DNA of 64,000 bases from Massilia sp. HP4 (GTDB lineage Bacteria > Pseudomonadota > Gammaproteobacteria > Burkholderiales > Burkholderiaceae_D), in contig NZ_STGG01000013.1 of assembly GCF_005222695.1 (NCBI RefSeq), forward strand, positions 62,001 through 126,000. Direction: 5' to 3'. The translations under genes and the position numbers were made by a program. Shown in pieces: positions 34,360 to 42,296 of the stretch; within the stretch, counting starts at the first letter, position 1; every line of letters starts with the position of its first letter. Under the pieces are notes generated by a model. That model searched no databases. It saw only the letters and a program-made list of their open reading frames with translations, and was not told the DNA's origin.

Positions 34360-34438
34360 TCGCTATCGGCGCCGATCTCGTGCCGGATGATCTCGCCGCC
34401 AACCATCACCGCGTCGGCGGCGTAGCCGCCAGCCCTAC
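34327..34438. repeat. 112-bp dispersed intergenic repeat, copy 1
   Basis: It starts GTAGGGTCGGCGG and ends CCGCCAGCCCTAC, with GC-rich inverted ends (CGGCGGGTTCGCCGCCG and GTCGGCGGCGTAGCCGCC). The interior (about 34357-34410) matches the reverse complement of the interior at 52152-52276 closely, with shared blocks such as CGTGCCGGATGA and CCAACCATCACCGCGTCGGC. It forms the end of one gene and supplies the stop codon of the opposing gene. Confidence 0.8.
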
Positions 34439-35424
34439 GGTGCCTTGAGCGTCTGCTCGATCGCACCGAACAGCGACTTGCCGTTCCCATCGAGCATCTC
34501 GATGCGCACCGTGTCGCCAAAGCGCATGAACGGCGTCACCGCCTCGCCCCCATCGACGATTTCCTGCCAGCGCTGCGCCGCAATGCTGGCATACCCCGGC
34601 GTATGCCGCCGCGTCGCGCGGTTCGATACCACGCCCGCGCCGACGATCGTCCCCGCCGTCACCCTGCGGCTGCCGGCCAGTGCTGCCAGCAGTTGCGGGA
34701 AATTGAAGGCCATGTCTTCGCCCGCCTCCAGCGTCCCGACCGGATTGCCATTCCACACCACCCGCAAGGGCAACTCGACCTTGCCGCCGCGCCAGGCTTC
34801 GCCCAGCTCGTCCGGGGTCACGGCCACCGGCGCGAAACTCGTCGCCGGCTTTGCCCGCAGCAGGCCCAGGCCCAGCGCGCGCTCATCGGCCACCAGGTTC
34901 TGCAGGGTGATATCGTTGGCCAGCAACAGCAGGCGAATGTGCCCATGCGCCTCGTCGGCCGTCGCCCCTTGCGGCAGGTCGCCGCTCACGAGCGCCAGTT
35001 CGGCGCCGAAGTCGATGCCCCATTCCTCGCGCGCCAGCACCAGGTCTTGCCGCGGCCCGACAAAGCCGTCGCTCGCCGCCCGCGCCAGCTGCGCCGTCTC
35101 GCGCCAGGCGGCAGGCAGTTCGCCGCCCGCGGCGCGGCGCTCCAGCTCGTGATGGTGCAAGAAGGCGGCGCCGACCACGCACTCGCTCGCGCGCGGCAGC
35201 GGCGCCATGCAGCGCGCCGGGTCGAAGTCGAAGGGACGGCGCGCCTTACCCTCGTTCAGTTGGCGATAGAGGGAATCGAGCTGGGGCGCAATAAAGGCCC
35301 AGTCGTCGAGGGCGGCGCGCAGGCTGGGCGCGATGCCGTCGGCGACGTGGGCAATCTTGAGGTCGCGCGACACCACGGCCAGCTGGCCGTCGCGGGTGCC
35401 GTCGTCGAGCGTGGCGAGTTTCAT
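34435..35424 (-). CDS. Fumarylacetoacetate hydrolase (FAH) family protein
   Basis: FAH-family enzymes cleave or decarboxylate beta-keto acids in aromatic compound breakdown, with a divalent metal. The 329-residue protein has an N-terminal domain, then the family core: VVGAAFLHHHELERR, WGIDFGAELALVSGDLP near residue 136 (metal-binding acidic residues), LANDITLQN near 169, and GTIVGAGVVSNRAT near 262. Two-domain proteins of this size are common in betaproteobacteria and often lie in aromatic degradation loci, but no such partners are nearby, so the substrate is unknown. The TAG stop codon is part of the end of an intergenic repeat. Confidence 0.88.
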   Translation of the reverse strand: MKLATLDDGTRDGQLAVVSRDLKIAHVADGIAPSLRAALDDWAFIAPQLDSLYRQLNEGKARRPFDFDPARCMAPLPRASECVVGAAFLHHHELERRAAGGELPAAWRETAQLARAASDGFVGPRQDLVLAREEWGIDFGAELALVSGDLPQGATADEAHGHIRLLLLANDITLQNLVADERALGLGLLRAKPATSFAPVAVTPDELGEAWRGGKVELPLRVVWNGNPVGTLEAGEDMAFNFPQLLAALAGSRRVTAGTIVGAGVVSNRATRRHTPGYASIAAQRWQEIVDGGEAVTPFMRFGDTVRIEMLDGNGKSLFGAIEQTLKAP

Positions 35425-35461
35425 GGGCGGGTTCCGGGAATCGAGCCCGCCATTCTACAGG

Positions 35462-36598
35462 TCAATATTTGACGATGACACCGGCGCCGACGCTGCGCTG
35501 GAAGTAGTTGTAGTCGATCATGCTCTGGCCGTAGCCTGCGAAACCATTGATATAGCCCTTCACCGGGCCCGCGAGCGGGAAGGCCCAGCCGACCTGGACC
35601 GCGCCCTTGTCGGTGCTGAAGTTGCGGCGCACCAGGGCCGACAGCTCATGACCGCCGCCGAGGCGGTAATTGCCGGCCAGTTCAAAGCGGCCCATGTAGT
35701 CGATGATGTCCGGGTTGTTATCGTCTTCGGCCGATTCGTTGACCCGCTTCCAGGCCTTGACTGTCATGCTCAACGGACCGCGTTCCAGGCCAACCTGGGC
35801 ATAGAAACGGTTCCAGCTACGCGAGAGGGTCGACGACTGGCCATTCGACTGGTGCACGAAGCCCAGGTTCAGGAAGCGCACATTGATACCCGCCAGCGCG
35901 AAGTCGAGCGGTGTCACCGCCATGACTTCGGGCTGGTAGTTGGTTTCGCGGAAAGGGCTGGAGGCCTCGTGATTGGCTGCCTGCCAGAAGCTATTCTGCG
36001 TATAGCCGAACCAGACGTCGACCGGCATCTCGAACAGCGTCTCGGCCAGCTTCATCTTGAAGCTGAGCTGGAATTCGAGCTCGGCCTTCGACAAGCCTTC
36101 GGCATCCGGATCGGCCTCCCAGAAATCGCGGTAAGGCTCTTCGTTCGGACGATGGGTACGGGTCGCGATCAGGTAGCTCGGGTGGTGCGGACGGAACTTG
36201 AACACACCGCGCTTGTCGCGCGAGTCCAGTTCCCAGTGACTGCTCAGCGTGTACTGGGACGCCGCCTGCACGACCGGATCGACCGAGGCGGTGCGGTCCA
36301 CCGCGCTGGTGCGCGGCGCGTCGAAGGCGCCTTCGGCGACCGGCGCCGTGGTCGGCACCGGCGCGACGGCGGCCGGGTTCGCCGGCGTGGCCGCGGCCAC
36401 GGCGGCCGGCGCGGTGCTGGCGGCAGCGGCCGCCTGGGCGGTGGCGACGCCATCGAAGCAGGCCAGGCGCTGCGTGCCGTCGACGATGGCGGTGCAATCG
36501 GCCAGTGTCTGCGGTGCGGTCTGGGCCAGCGCCGGCAGGGCCAGCAAGAGGGGAATCAGGGCGATGGTATGGGGGAGTCTTGGGCGATTAGCGTGCAT
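35462..36598 (-). CDS. pldA: Outer membrane phospholipase A (PldA/OMPLA)
   Basis: OMPLA is a calcium-dependent outer-membrane barrel that hydrolyses phospholipids that reach the outer leaflet. The 378-residue protein has a signal peptide (cleavage after ALA near 25), a cysteine-containing segment TLADCTAIVDGTQRLACF, and an Ala/Pro-rich linker to about residue 100. The barrel follows. The active site is clear: GFVHQSNGQS...SRSWNR gives H249, S251 and N263, with the same spacing as the E. coli triad. The chain ends in an aromatic-type beta-signal (GAGVIVKY). The long linker before the barrel is larger than in E. coli. Confidence 0.94.
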   Translation of the reverse strand: MHANRPRLPHTIALIPLLLALPALAQTAPQTLADCTAIVDGTQRLACFDGVATAQAAAAASTAPAAVAAATPANPAAVAPVPTTAPVAEGAFDAPRTSAVDRTASVDPVVQAASQYTLSSHWELDSRDKRGVFKFRPHHPSYLIATRTHRPNEEPYRDFWEADPDAEGLSKAELEFQLSFKMKLAETLFEMPVDVWFGYTQNSFWQAANHEASSPFRETNYQPEVMAVTPLDFALAGINVRFLNLGFVHQSNGQSSTLSRSWNRFYAQVGLERGPLSMTVKAWKRVNESAEDDNNPDIIDYMGRFELAGNYRLGGGHELSALVRRNFSTDKGAVQVGWAFPLAGPVKGYINGFAGYGQSMIDYNYFQRSVGAGVIVKY

Positions 36599-36750
36599 AT
36601 TTATTGTTTTACATCAAAACGTTCGTGCGACAACTGCTACCCAGTTGTCATCGCGACGAAGTGTCGCGGAAATTCGTTAACGATGTCGCACGTATTGCAT
36701 TCAGGCATGCGCTGGTTCGCCCTGCCCATTGGACTTTCCCGATCGGCCGG

Positions 36751-37467
36751 TCAGGCGGGCACCAGCAGGTCGAGCTGGGCCTGGTCGAGGAAGCACCATT
36801 CGCCCTCTTCGAGCCCCAGCGATTCCAGGGTCAGGCCGCCGATCTGGGAGCGGTGCAAGGCGCTGCAATGGTTGCCGGCAGCGGCCAGCATCCGTTTGAC
36901 CTGGTGGTATTTTCCCTGTTCCAAAACGATCTCGAGGGTGTGCTCGCCGCGCTGGACGCAGGACACCGCCTTCAATGGCGCCGGTTCGTCGTTCAATTGC
37001 ACGCCGGCCAGCATGTGGGCGACCAGCTCGTCGGTCACCGGCTCGGCCGTGGTGGCCTGGTAGACCTTGGGCACGTGGCGCTTGGGCGAGGACTGGGCGT
37101 GGATGAAGGGGCCGTCGTCCGACATCAGCAACATGCCGGTGGTGTCGTGGTCGAGCCGGCCGACCGGTTGCACCTCGCGCCAGGTGAACTGTTCTGGCAG
37201 CAAGGTCAGCACACCAGGATGGTGGCTGGGCTTGCGCGAGCATTCGAAGTTGGCCGGCTTGTGGAGCGCGATGTAGGCGTGTTCGCGGTAAGGCCACTCC
37301 TCGTCGAACACGGTCAGGACCAGGCCCTCGGTGTCGAAGGTGGCCTTGTAGCTGTCGACGATCGCGCCGTTGACGGCGACGTCGCCGTCCTCGATCAGCG
37401 CACGGCAGTATTTGCGGGTACCGAATCCCTGCGATTGCAGGATACGGTCTAGGGACAATTTACTCAT
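36751..37467 (-). CDS. rsuA: RsuA-family 16S rRNA pseudouridine synthase
   Basis: Family members convert a specific uridine in rRNA to pseudouridine; RsuA modifies U516 of 16S rRNA. The 238-residue protein has an N-terminal S4 RNA-binding domain (LDRILQSQGFGTRKYCRALI) and then HKPANFECSRKPSH and the catalytic segment VGRLDHDTTGMLLMSDDG with aspartate 106. GKYHQVKRMLAAAGNHC completes the RsuA/RluB/E/F pattern. Size and order best fit RsuA, but exact site cannot be proved from sequence. The gene stands alone between pldA and a small unknown gene. Confidence 0.9.
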   Translation of the reverse strand: MSKLSLDRILQSQGFGTRKYCRALIEDGDVAVNGAIVDSYKATFDTEGLVLTVFDEEWPYREHAYIALHKPANFECSRKPSHHPGVLTLLPEQFTWREVQPVGRLDHDTTGMLLMSDDGPFIHAQSSPKRHVPKVYQATTAEPVTDELVAHMLAGVQLNDEPAPLKAVSCVQRGEHTLEIVLEQGKYHQVKRMLAAAGNHCSALHRSQIGGLTLESLGLEEGEWCFLDQAQLDLLVPA

Positions 37468-37680
37468 GGGGCGAGACTTTACCAGATGCGCCGATGGCTT
37501 GGGAAAGCACGATCATACTGGCAATGGTAGCGTTACCTCGGACCCATTTTGCATGCAGCCGTTCATTTGAGCAGCGTCAAGCCTTTCGAAATTCGCATTG
37601 ATAGACTTCAACACGTTAGGAATCCGCCTAACGGCACCTACGGCCATGCGACACTGGGTGGCCATAGCCAGAGGATAGGA

Positions 37681-38127
37681 ATGAACGTGAACGACGATCT
37701 CGACACAGCAAATGGAAAGCTTTCCGCCCAAGAAGCGTACTGCGCGCGCCAACGGCTCGCCAAGGACCAGGCGGCGCTTTTTCCCACCCGACTCGCCATG
37801 GCGCGCTGGCGCGGCGGCGGCCTCCCCCACCTGCACCCCGGTCACCCGCCGCTGCGCGCCGCCTGGTATGCGCGCACCATGCGCAACCACCAGGCCTGGC
37901 TCGACCGCGGCGGCTTTGCGCAGCACGACGAGCTGGCGCCTTTGCGAAAGCCGGCCATGTGGCAAGCGCCACCAGCCAGCGCACTGCAACCGGGATTGCA
38001 GGTTTCTCAACAAAACAACCACTACCGTACCCAGCAACATTCCCAGCAAAACTCGCAGCAGAATTCGCAGCCTCCCTGCCGCCCGGATCGCGATGGCGAT
38101 GCCCGGCAGTGCGGCACTTGCACCTGA
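37681..38127 (+). CDS. Hypothetical small protein
   Basis: A 148-residue open frame from ATG 37681, with AGGA shortly upstream. The product starts MNVNDDLDTANGKLSAQEAY, has a basic, Ala/Arg/His-rich middle (LAMARWRGGGLPHLHPGHPP), and ends in a Gln/Asn-rich run (QQNNHYRTQQHSQQNSQQNS). No family is recognised and there is no signal peptide or membrane span. A long frame also runs on the opposite strand, so coding is not certain. The codon use of the first 100 residues fits a real gene better than the last 45. Confidence 0.4.
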   Translation: MNVNDDLDTANGKLSAQEAYCARQRLAKDQAALFPTRLAMARWRGGGLPHLHPGHPPLRAAWYARTMRNHQAWLDRGGFAQHDELAPLRKPAMWQAPPASALQPGLQVSQQNNHYRTQQHSQQNSQQNSQPPCRPDRDGDARQCGTCT

Positions 38128-38215
38128 ACCGGCGCAGCCTTCCGGCAGGACGCCGGGGGCATCCGATGAGACCGGGAACAGGCTGACGGAAAAACGAGGC
38201 AATGGCAGGCAGCGG

Positions 38216-38271
38216 TATAAATGGAAACGTATAAATGGAAACGTATAAATGGAAACGTATAAATGGAAACG
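38216..38271 (+). repeat. Four exact tandem copies of a 14-base unit
   Basis: GTATAAATGGAAAC is repeated four times without a break at 38216-38229, 38230-38243, 38244-38257 and 38258-38271. Each unit carries TATAAAT, close to a -10 box. The last unit continues directly into a long hairpin. There are no spacers, so it is not a CRISPR array. Confidence 0.95.
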
Positions 38272-38293
38272 ACGGCCAAGGCCGTCGTTTCCG
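38266..38293 (+). terminator. 13-bp perfect hairpin after the tandem repeats
   Basis: GGAAACGACGGCC (38266-38278) pairs perfectly with GGCCGTCGTTTCC (38281-38293) around AA. The 3' arm contains GTTTCC but no longer T-run, so it may stop or pause transcription from the left, or act as a structured RNA end. Confidence 0.5.
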
Positions 38294-38515
38294 TTCCTGC
38301 GGCAGGCATGCTTGGCAAGCCTCCCAGGGACGTACTACCATGAGGAATGGAATTCTCTCGAAAACCGCACAGCGTGCAGTGGGATAGCGTGTCGCGGTCC
38401 CGGTTGATCGAAGCGGCTGCCTCTTTCGTCCCTTGCCATTCGCGCTACCGTTCCACTATAGCCGCTGGGCGTCTGTATGCAAGGACAAAGTGCTTGGAAC
38501 CTAGCCGGTAGGTTC

Positions 38516-39517
38516 TCAGCGCAATTTCGGCACGGCTCCGTGATACGCCGCCTTCACCGCACTTTCGCCGACCGCCGCGCCAAATTTCTTGAGCACTCTT
38601 TCTGGTAGGCCTTCGTGGGCCGTGTAGTCGACGATGTCCTCGGCCTTGACGATGTCGCGCGCCACCGTGTCGACGGTGCCGAAGGCGTCGGCCAGGCCCA
38701 TGTCCACCGCCCGGGCGCCGGTCCAGTACAGGCCGGAGAAGGTCTCAGGGGTTTCCTTCAGGCGCTTGCCGCGCCCGGCGCGCACCACCGCGATGAATTG
38801 CTGGTGGATCTCGTCCAGCATCTCCTGGGCGTGTTCGCGGTGTTTCCCGGATTGCGGGCTGAACGGGTCGAGGAAACCCTTGTTCTCGCCGGCCGTCAGC
38901 AGGCGCCGCTCGATGCCCAGCTTGTCCATGGTGCCGGTGAAGCCGAAACTGTCCATCAGCACCCCGACCGACCCGACGATCGAGGCCTTGTTGACGTAGA
39001 TGCGGTCGGCCGCCGAGGCGATGTAATAGCCGCCCGAGGCGCAGATCTCGTCCACCACCACGTACAGCGGCTTGTCGGGATAGCCGCGCTTGAGGCGCAT
39101 GATCTCGTCGACGATGATGCCGGCCTGGACCGGGCTGCCGCCCGGGCTGTCGATGCGCAGCACCACCGCCGCCGAACCGGGGTCCGAGAACGCCTTGTTC
39201 AGCGAAGGGATCACGGTATCGGCCGCGCCGCTGCCTTCTGCTTCGATCTCGCCGTTAATTTCGATTAACGCCGTATGACGTCCCAGGTTTTCGGTGTCGC
39301 CGCTACCGAAATTGAAGTCGTAGTACGCCCACAGCGCCAGCAGGGCGACGGTGAGGAAACTCAGTTTGAAGAAGATGCTCCAGCGGCGCGCGCGGCGCCG
39401 TTCCTGGACGGTGGCGAACACCAGCTTCTCGAGCGTCTCGCGCTCCCAGTTGCCTACCGTCGGATTTGCTGCGAGCCGGCTGTCGCCGGGATGGTCATGG
39501 CTCGTTTGGTCACTCAT
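38516..39517 (-). CDS. sppA: Signal peptide peptidase SppA (S49 family, short form)
   Basis: SppA digests leftover signal peptides in the inner membrane, facing the periplasm. The 333-residue protein has a cytoplasmic N-terminus of about 45 residues, one membrane span (FFKLSFLTVALLALWAYYDF), then the S49 domain: VVLRIDSPGGSPVQAG near 118, VVVDEICASGGYYIASAAD with the nucleophile S161, and VGSVGVLMDS. K213 in the ENKGFLDPF segment is the likely general base, 52 residues after the serine as in the short Bacillus form. It is the single-domain type, unlike the double-length E. coli protein. It is followed upstream by a Rieske protein, a HAD phosphatase and rluC on the same strand. Confidence 0.93.
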   Translation of the reverse strand: MSDQTSHDHPGDSRLAANPTVGNWERETLEKLVFATVQERRRARRWSIFFKLSFLTVALLALWAYYDFNFGSGDTENLGRHTALIEINGEIEAEGSGAADTVIPSLNKAFSDPGSAAVVLRIDSPGGSPVQAGIIVDEIMRLKRGYPDKPLYVVVDEICASGGYYIASAADRIYVNKASIVGSVGVLMDSFGFTGTMDKLGIERRLLTAGENKGFLDPFSPQSGKHREHAQEMLDEIHQQFIAVVRAGRGKRLKETPETFSGLYWTGARAVDMGLADAFGTVDTVARDIVKAEDIVDYTAHEGLPERVLKKFGAAVGESAVKAAYHGAVPKLR

Positions 39518-39541
39518 AAGTCGGATGGTCGAGGGCGAGCG

Positions 39542-39919
39542 CTATCCCTGCGCAGGCGCGCGGAACCGCTCGTCGGGCAACCAGTATATCTTGCCCGCGT
39601 CTTCGTGTACCGCGATCGGATGCAGGCGCCCGCCGCGGCAAGGACCACCCGCGCATTTGCCGGTGTCTGGCTCGTACACCGCGCCGTGGGTGGCGCACAT
39701 CAGGTACTGGCCGCCGGACTCGAAGAATTCGCCTTCGTTCCAGTCGAGCTCGATCGGAACGTGGGCGCAGCGGTTCAGGTAGCCATAGACTTGCCCGCCG
39801 TGGCGGACCGCGAAGCCGGTCGCCGGCTGGCCGAAGGCCTGCAGCGCAAAGCGCACGCCGCGGCCCGCATCGACTAATGCGTCGGCATCACACACGAACA
39901 AACGGGCATCTTCCGTCAT
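39542..39919 (-). CDS. Rieske [2Fe-2S] domain protein
   Basis: The 125-residue protein consists of one Rieske domain. The cluster ligands are C51 and H53 in NRCAHVPIELDW and C75 and H78 in YLMCATHGAVYEP, the CxH...CxxH pattern. Such small soluble proteins act as ferredoxin-like electron carriers; the partner is not evident. It lies between sppA and a HAD phosphatase, with small gaps (24 and 16 bases), so the rluC to sppA genes probably form one transcript. Confidence 0.92.
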   Translation of the reverse strand: MTEDARLFVCDADALVDAGRGVRFALQAFGQPATGFAVRHGGQVYGYLNRCAHVPIELDWNEGEFFESGGQYLMCATHGAVYEPDTGKCAGGPCRGGRLHPIAVHEDAGKIYWLPDERFRAPAQG

Positions 39920-39935
39920 TTACACGCCCCGGGGT

Positions 39936-40595
39936 TCAGGCATGCTCGAGCAACCAGGCATGCAGCTCGGGGATCGTCCGCGCCGAGAACAGCGGATTGC
40001 AGGTTTGTAGCTGGGCCACCGGATGCGCGCCAAACTCGACCGCGATGCCGGACGCGCCGGCATTGTTCGCCATCATGAGGTCGTGGGTGGTGTCGCCGAT
40101 CATCACGGTGCGCCGCAAGTCCTGGCCCAGCTCGCGGGTCAGTTCTTGCAGCATGGCGGGATGGGGCTTCGAGAATGTCTCATCCGCGCAACGGGTGGCA
40201 TCGAAGATCGACAGCAGGCCGGTCGCATTCAGGGCCCGGTTCAGGCCCACGCGGCTCTTGCCGGTGGCCACCGCCAAAAAATAGCCCTCATTATTAAGAT
40301 CGGCCAACATCTCGCGTACGCCCTTGAACAACACGAGTTCGTGGTCCTTCGTCAAAAAGTGATAGCGGTAGCGCTCGACCATGCGCGGGTAGAGTGCCGG
40401 CTGGATGTCGGGCATCACGGCCTGCATTGCCTCGGCCAGGCCGAGGCCGATGACATGGGCGGCCGAGGTATCGCTCGGGACCGGCAGGCCGAGGTCGCGC
40501 GCCGCCGCCTGGATGCACTTGACGATGGCCGCCGTGCTATCCATCAGCGTGCCATCCCAGTCGAACACGATCAGGTCAAATTGTTTTCTTGCCAT
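39936..40595 (-). CDS. HAD-superfamily hydrolase, phosphoglycolate phosphatase-like
   Basis: The 219-residue protein has all HAD motifs: VFDWDGTLMDS with D12 and D14 (motif I), VATGKSRVGL (motif II), the conserved lysine in FSKPHPAML (motif III) and MIGDTTHDLMMANNAGA (motif IV). The helical cap after motif I marks subfamily IA, as in Gph. The gene next to rluC is conserved in many betaproteobacteria and is usually annotated as a phosphoglycolate phosphatase, but the true substrate is unproven. The product ends with a short LHAWLLEHA helix. Confidence 0.9.
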   Translation of the reverse strand: MARKQFDLIVFDWDGTLMDSTAAIVKCIQAAARDLGLPVPSDTSAAHVIGLGLAEAMQAVMPDIQPALYPRMVERYRYHFLTKDHELVLFKGVREMLADLNNEGYFLAVATGKSRVGLNRALNATGLLSIFDATRCADETFSKPHPAMLQELTRELGQDLRRTVMIGDTTHDLMMANNAGASGIAVEFGAHPVAQLQTCNPLFSARTIPELHAWLLEHA

Positions 40596-40654
40596 TAATT
40601 ATTTAGCAGCGGCATCAGCCGCCGGTCTCCATGGATTGTTGGCGCGTCGTGCGG

Positions 40655-41638
40655 TCATGCGCTCGGCTGCCTCAAGCTTAGCAAGAACCGCTCGCATTCC
40701 TCAGGCATCGGCGCGCGCAAGGTCATCCGCTCGCCGCTGTCCGGGTGGGTGAACGTGATCTGGTGCGCGTGCAGGAACATGCGCTTGAGCGCCCCGCGGC
40801 CCTCGCCCGCCTTGTGTAACTGTTTATTGAACGCGAAGTCGCCGTATTTTTCGTCGCCCAGGATCGGAAAGCCGGAAGATGCCAGGTGGACCCGGATCTG
40901 GTGCGTGCGCCCCGTCTTGAGCTCGGCTTCGAGCAAGGCAAAATTTTGCCATTTTTTTAACAAATTAAAAATGGTATGCGCTTCCTGGCCGCCAGCCTGG
41001 ACCACGACGCGCTTTTCGCCATCCGCCGTCGTGTACTTATGCAGCGGCAATTTCACGTGCTGGCGCTTGTTGTGCCAGTCGCCTTTCACCGCGGCGAAAT
41101 ACCGTTTGTCGGTGGTGCCGTCGCGCATCTGGTCGTGCAGGTTGGTCAGTGCCGTGCGCTTCTTGCCGATCAAGAGCAGGCCCGATGTCTCGCGGTCGAG
41201 CCGGTGCACCAGTTCCAGGAACTTGGCTTGCGGACGCGCGGCGCGCAACTGCTCGATCACGCCATACGAGACGCCGGAGCCGCCGTGCACGGCCACGCCG
41301 GCCGGCTTGTTGATGACAAGTAGGTGCGTGTCCTCGAACACGATCGGGAACTCGGTTCCAGGCACGGTGTCGTTATTGGCTTTTTCGGCGATGCGGATCG
41401 GCGGGATGCGCACGGTATCGCCTTCGGCCAGGCGGTACAACTGGTCGATGCGGCCCTTGTTGACACGCACCTCACCCGAACGGAGGATGCGGTAAATATG
41501 GCTCTTCGGAACGCCTTTGCAGACACGCAACAGGTAGTTATCGATGCGCTGTCCGGCGTCTTCTTCGCCGATTGTCACGAATTGTGCCTGCAGCGCCTGT
41601 TGTGATGAAGGGGAAACAACATCGTTTTGGGTCGCCAT
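40655..41638 (-). CDS. rluC: 23S rRNA pseudouridine synthase RluC
   Basis: RluC makes pseudouridines 955, 2504 and 2580 in 23S rRNA (E. coli numbering). The 327-residue protein has an N-terminal S4 domain (AGQRIDNYLLRVCKGVPKSH, then RILRSGEVRVNKGRI), then VINKPAGVAVHGG and the catalytic LVHRLDRETSGLLLIGKKR with D148. A TGRTHQIRVHLAS segment follows, typical of the RluA/C/D group. The ATG at 41638 has GGGAAG upstream; the in-frame ATG at 41677 has no ribosome site but would add only 13 residues. It is divergent from rne, an arrangement common to proteobacteria. Confidence 0.94.
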   Translation of the reverse strand: MATQNDVVSPSSQQALQAQFVTIGEEDAGQRIDNYLLRVCKGVPKSHIYRILRSGEVRVNKGRIDQLYRLAEGDTVRIPPIRIAEKANNDTVPGTEFPIVFEDTHLLVINKPAGVAVHGGSGVSYGVIEQLRAARPQAKFLELVHRLDRETSGLLLIGKKRTALTNLHDQMRDGTTDKRYFAAVKGDWHNKRQHVKLPLHKYTTADGEKRVVVQAGGQEAHTIFNLLKKWQNFALLEAELKTGRTHQIRVHLASSGFPILGDEKYGDFAFNKQLHKAGEGRGALKRMFLHAHQITFTHPDSGERMTLRAPMPEECERFLLSLRQPSA

Positions 41639-42296
41639 TCGCTCTGTCTTCCCAGAAATTCTCTGTAAGTCCTTCATTTTGAATATATAATCGACAGGCG
41701 GCGGTCAAACCTCTGCTGGTGTAAGAATTAAAACGATATTTTACACAGGGGCGCGCTCCATCGGCCCCGCTCAATGCAAATTCGATGGAAAGAAATGTGT
41801 ACGCACATCCTTGCGCCGATCAGGGTTGCACCTGCAGTTGTAATCGGGTTGTGCGCAAAGATGCAGGATTGGATTGTCAGGATTCTTAAGGATAAGTACC
41901 GGCAAGCAGATCTTGCTTGTCGGGTGATGGTGTCGATAACGCTTGTCGTTTTTCGCCGGGCTCGATGCAGGACCATCCTCACGACTTGAGCAAGGCTGTC
42001 TCTTCGCCTCCAGGTCCTGGACGGTTGCTGGCATCGGTCCGGCTGGCTGTTAGCACGCCCCCTTCGTTCGCCGCTGTGCCAACCCCAACGTGGTGGCAAT
42101 CGGCCGGCCGAGGTCGCGGCGTGTGTAGACAATGACGTTCGGCCCCACAGCGCCCTGTTGCGACAGCGGTTGTTTTCGCTGGTTCGCACGCCCGGGCATA
42201 CCCCCTCCTGATCTCCCTTCCCCGCATACATCCCTGTAGCTGCGCCGCCCGCGAGGGCAGCCATCACACGGCCCACGGGTCGCGGAGTTTATAAAA
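41639..42296. other. rluC-rne intergenic region and probable long rne leader, 658 bp
   Basis: In E. coli the rne leader is over 350 bases long and folds into hairpins that RNase E itself cuts to control its level. This gap is large enough for the same design. A stem of CAAGCA and TGCTTG (about 41903-41919) is visible, and a TATAAT-like stretch (41683-41693, AATATATAATC) could serve either direction. No gene on either strand is supported. Confidence 0.5.

Larger units (their letters stand above)
38128..38515. other. Intergenic region, 388 bp
   Basis: Contains four tandem 14-base repeats and an adjoining 13-bp perfect hairpin (38216-38293). The rest has no visible gene or clear promoter. Confidence 0.6.

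Noticed and set aside
37513..38202. A minus-strand gene of 229 residues
   Set aside because: Overlaps the plus-strand frame at 37681, has no ribosome site, and its hydrophobic part (LRILLRVLLGMLLGTVVVVL) is the antisense of a Gln/Asn-rich run.
38216..38271. CRISPR-like array
   Set aside because: The 14-base units are directly joined without spacers and no cas genes are near.
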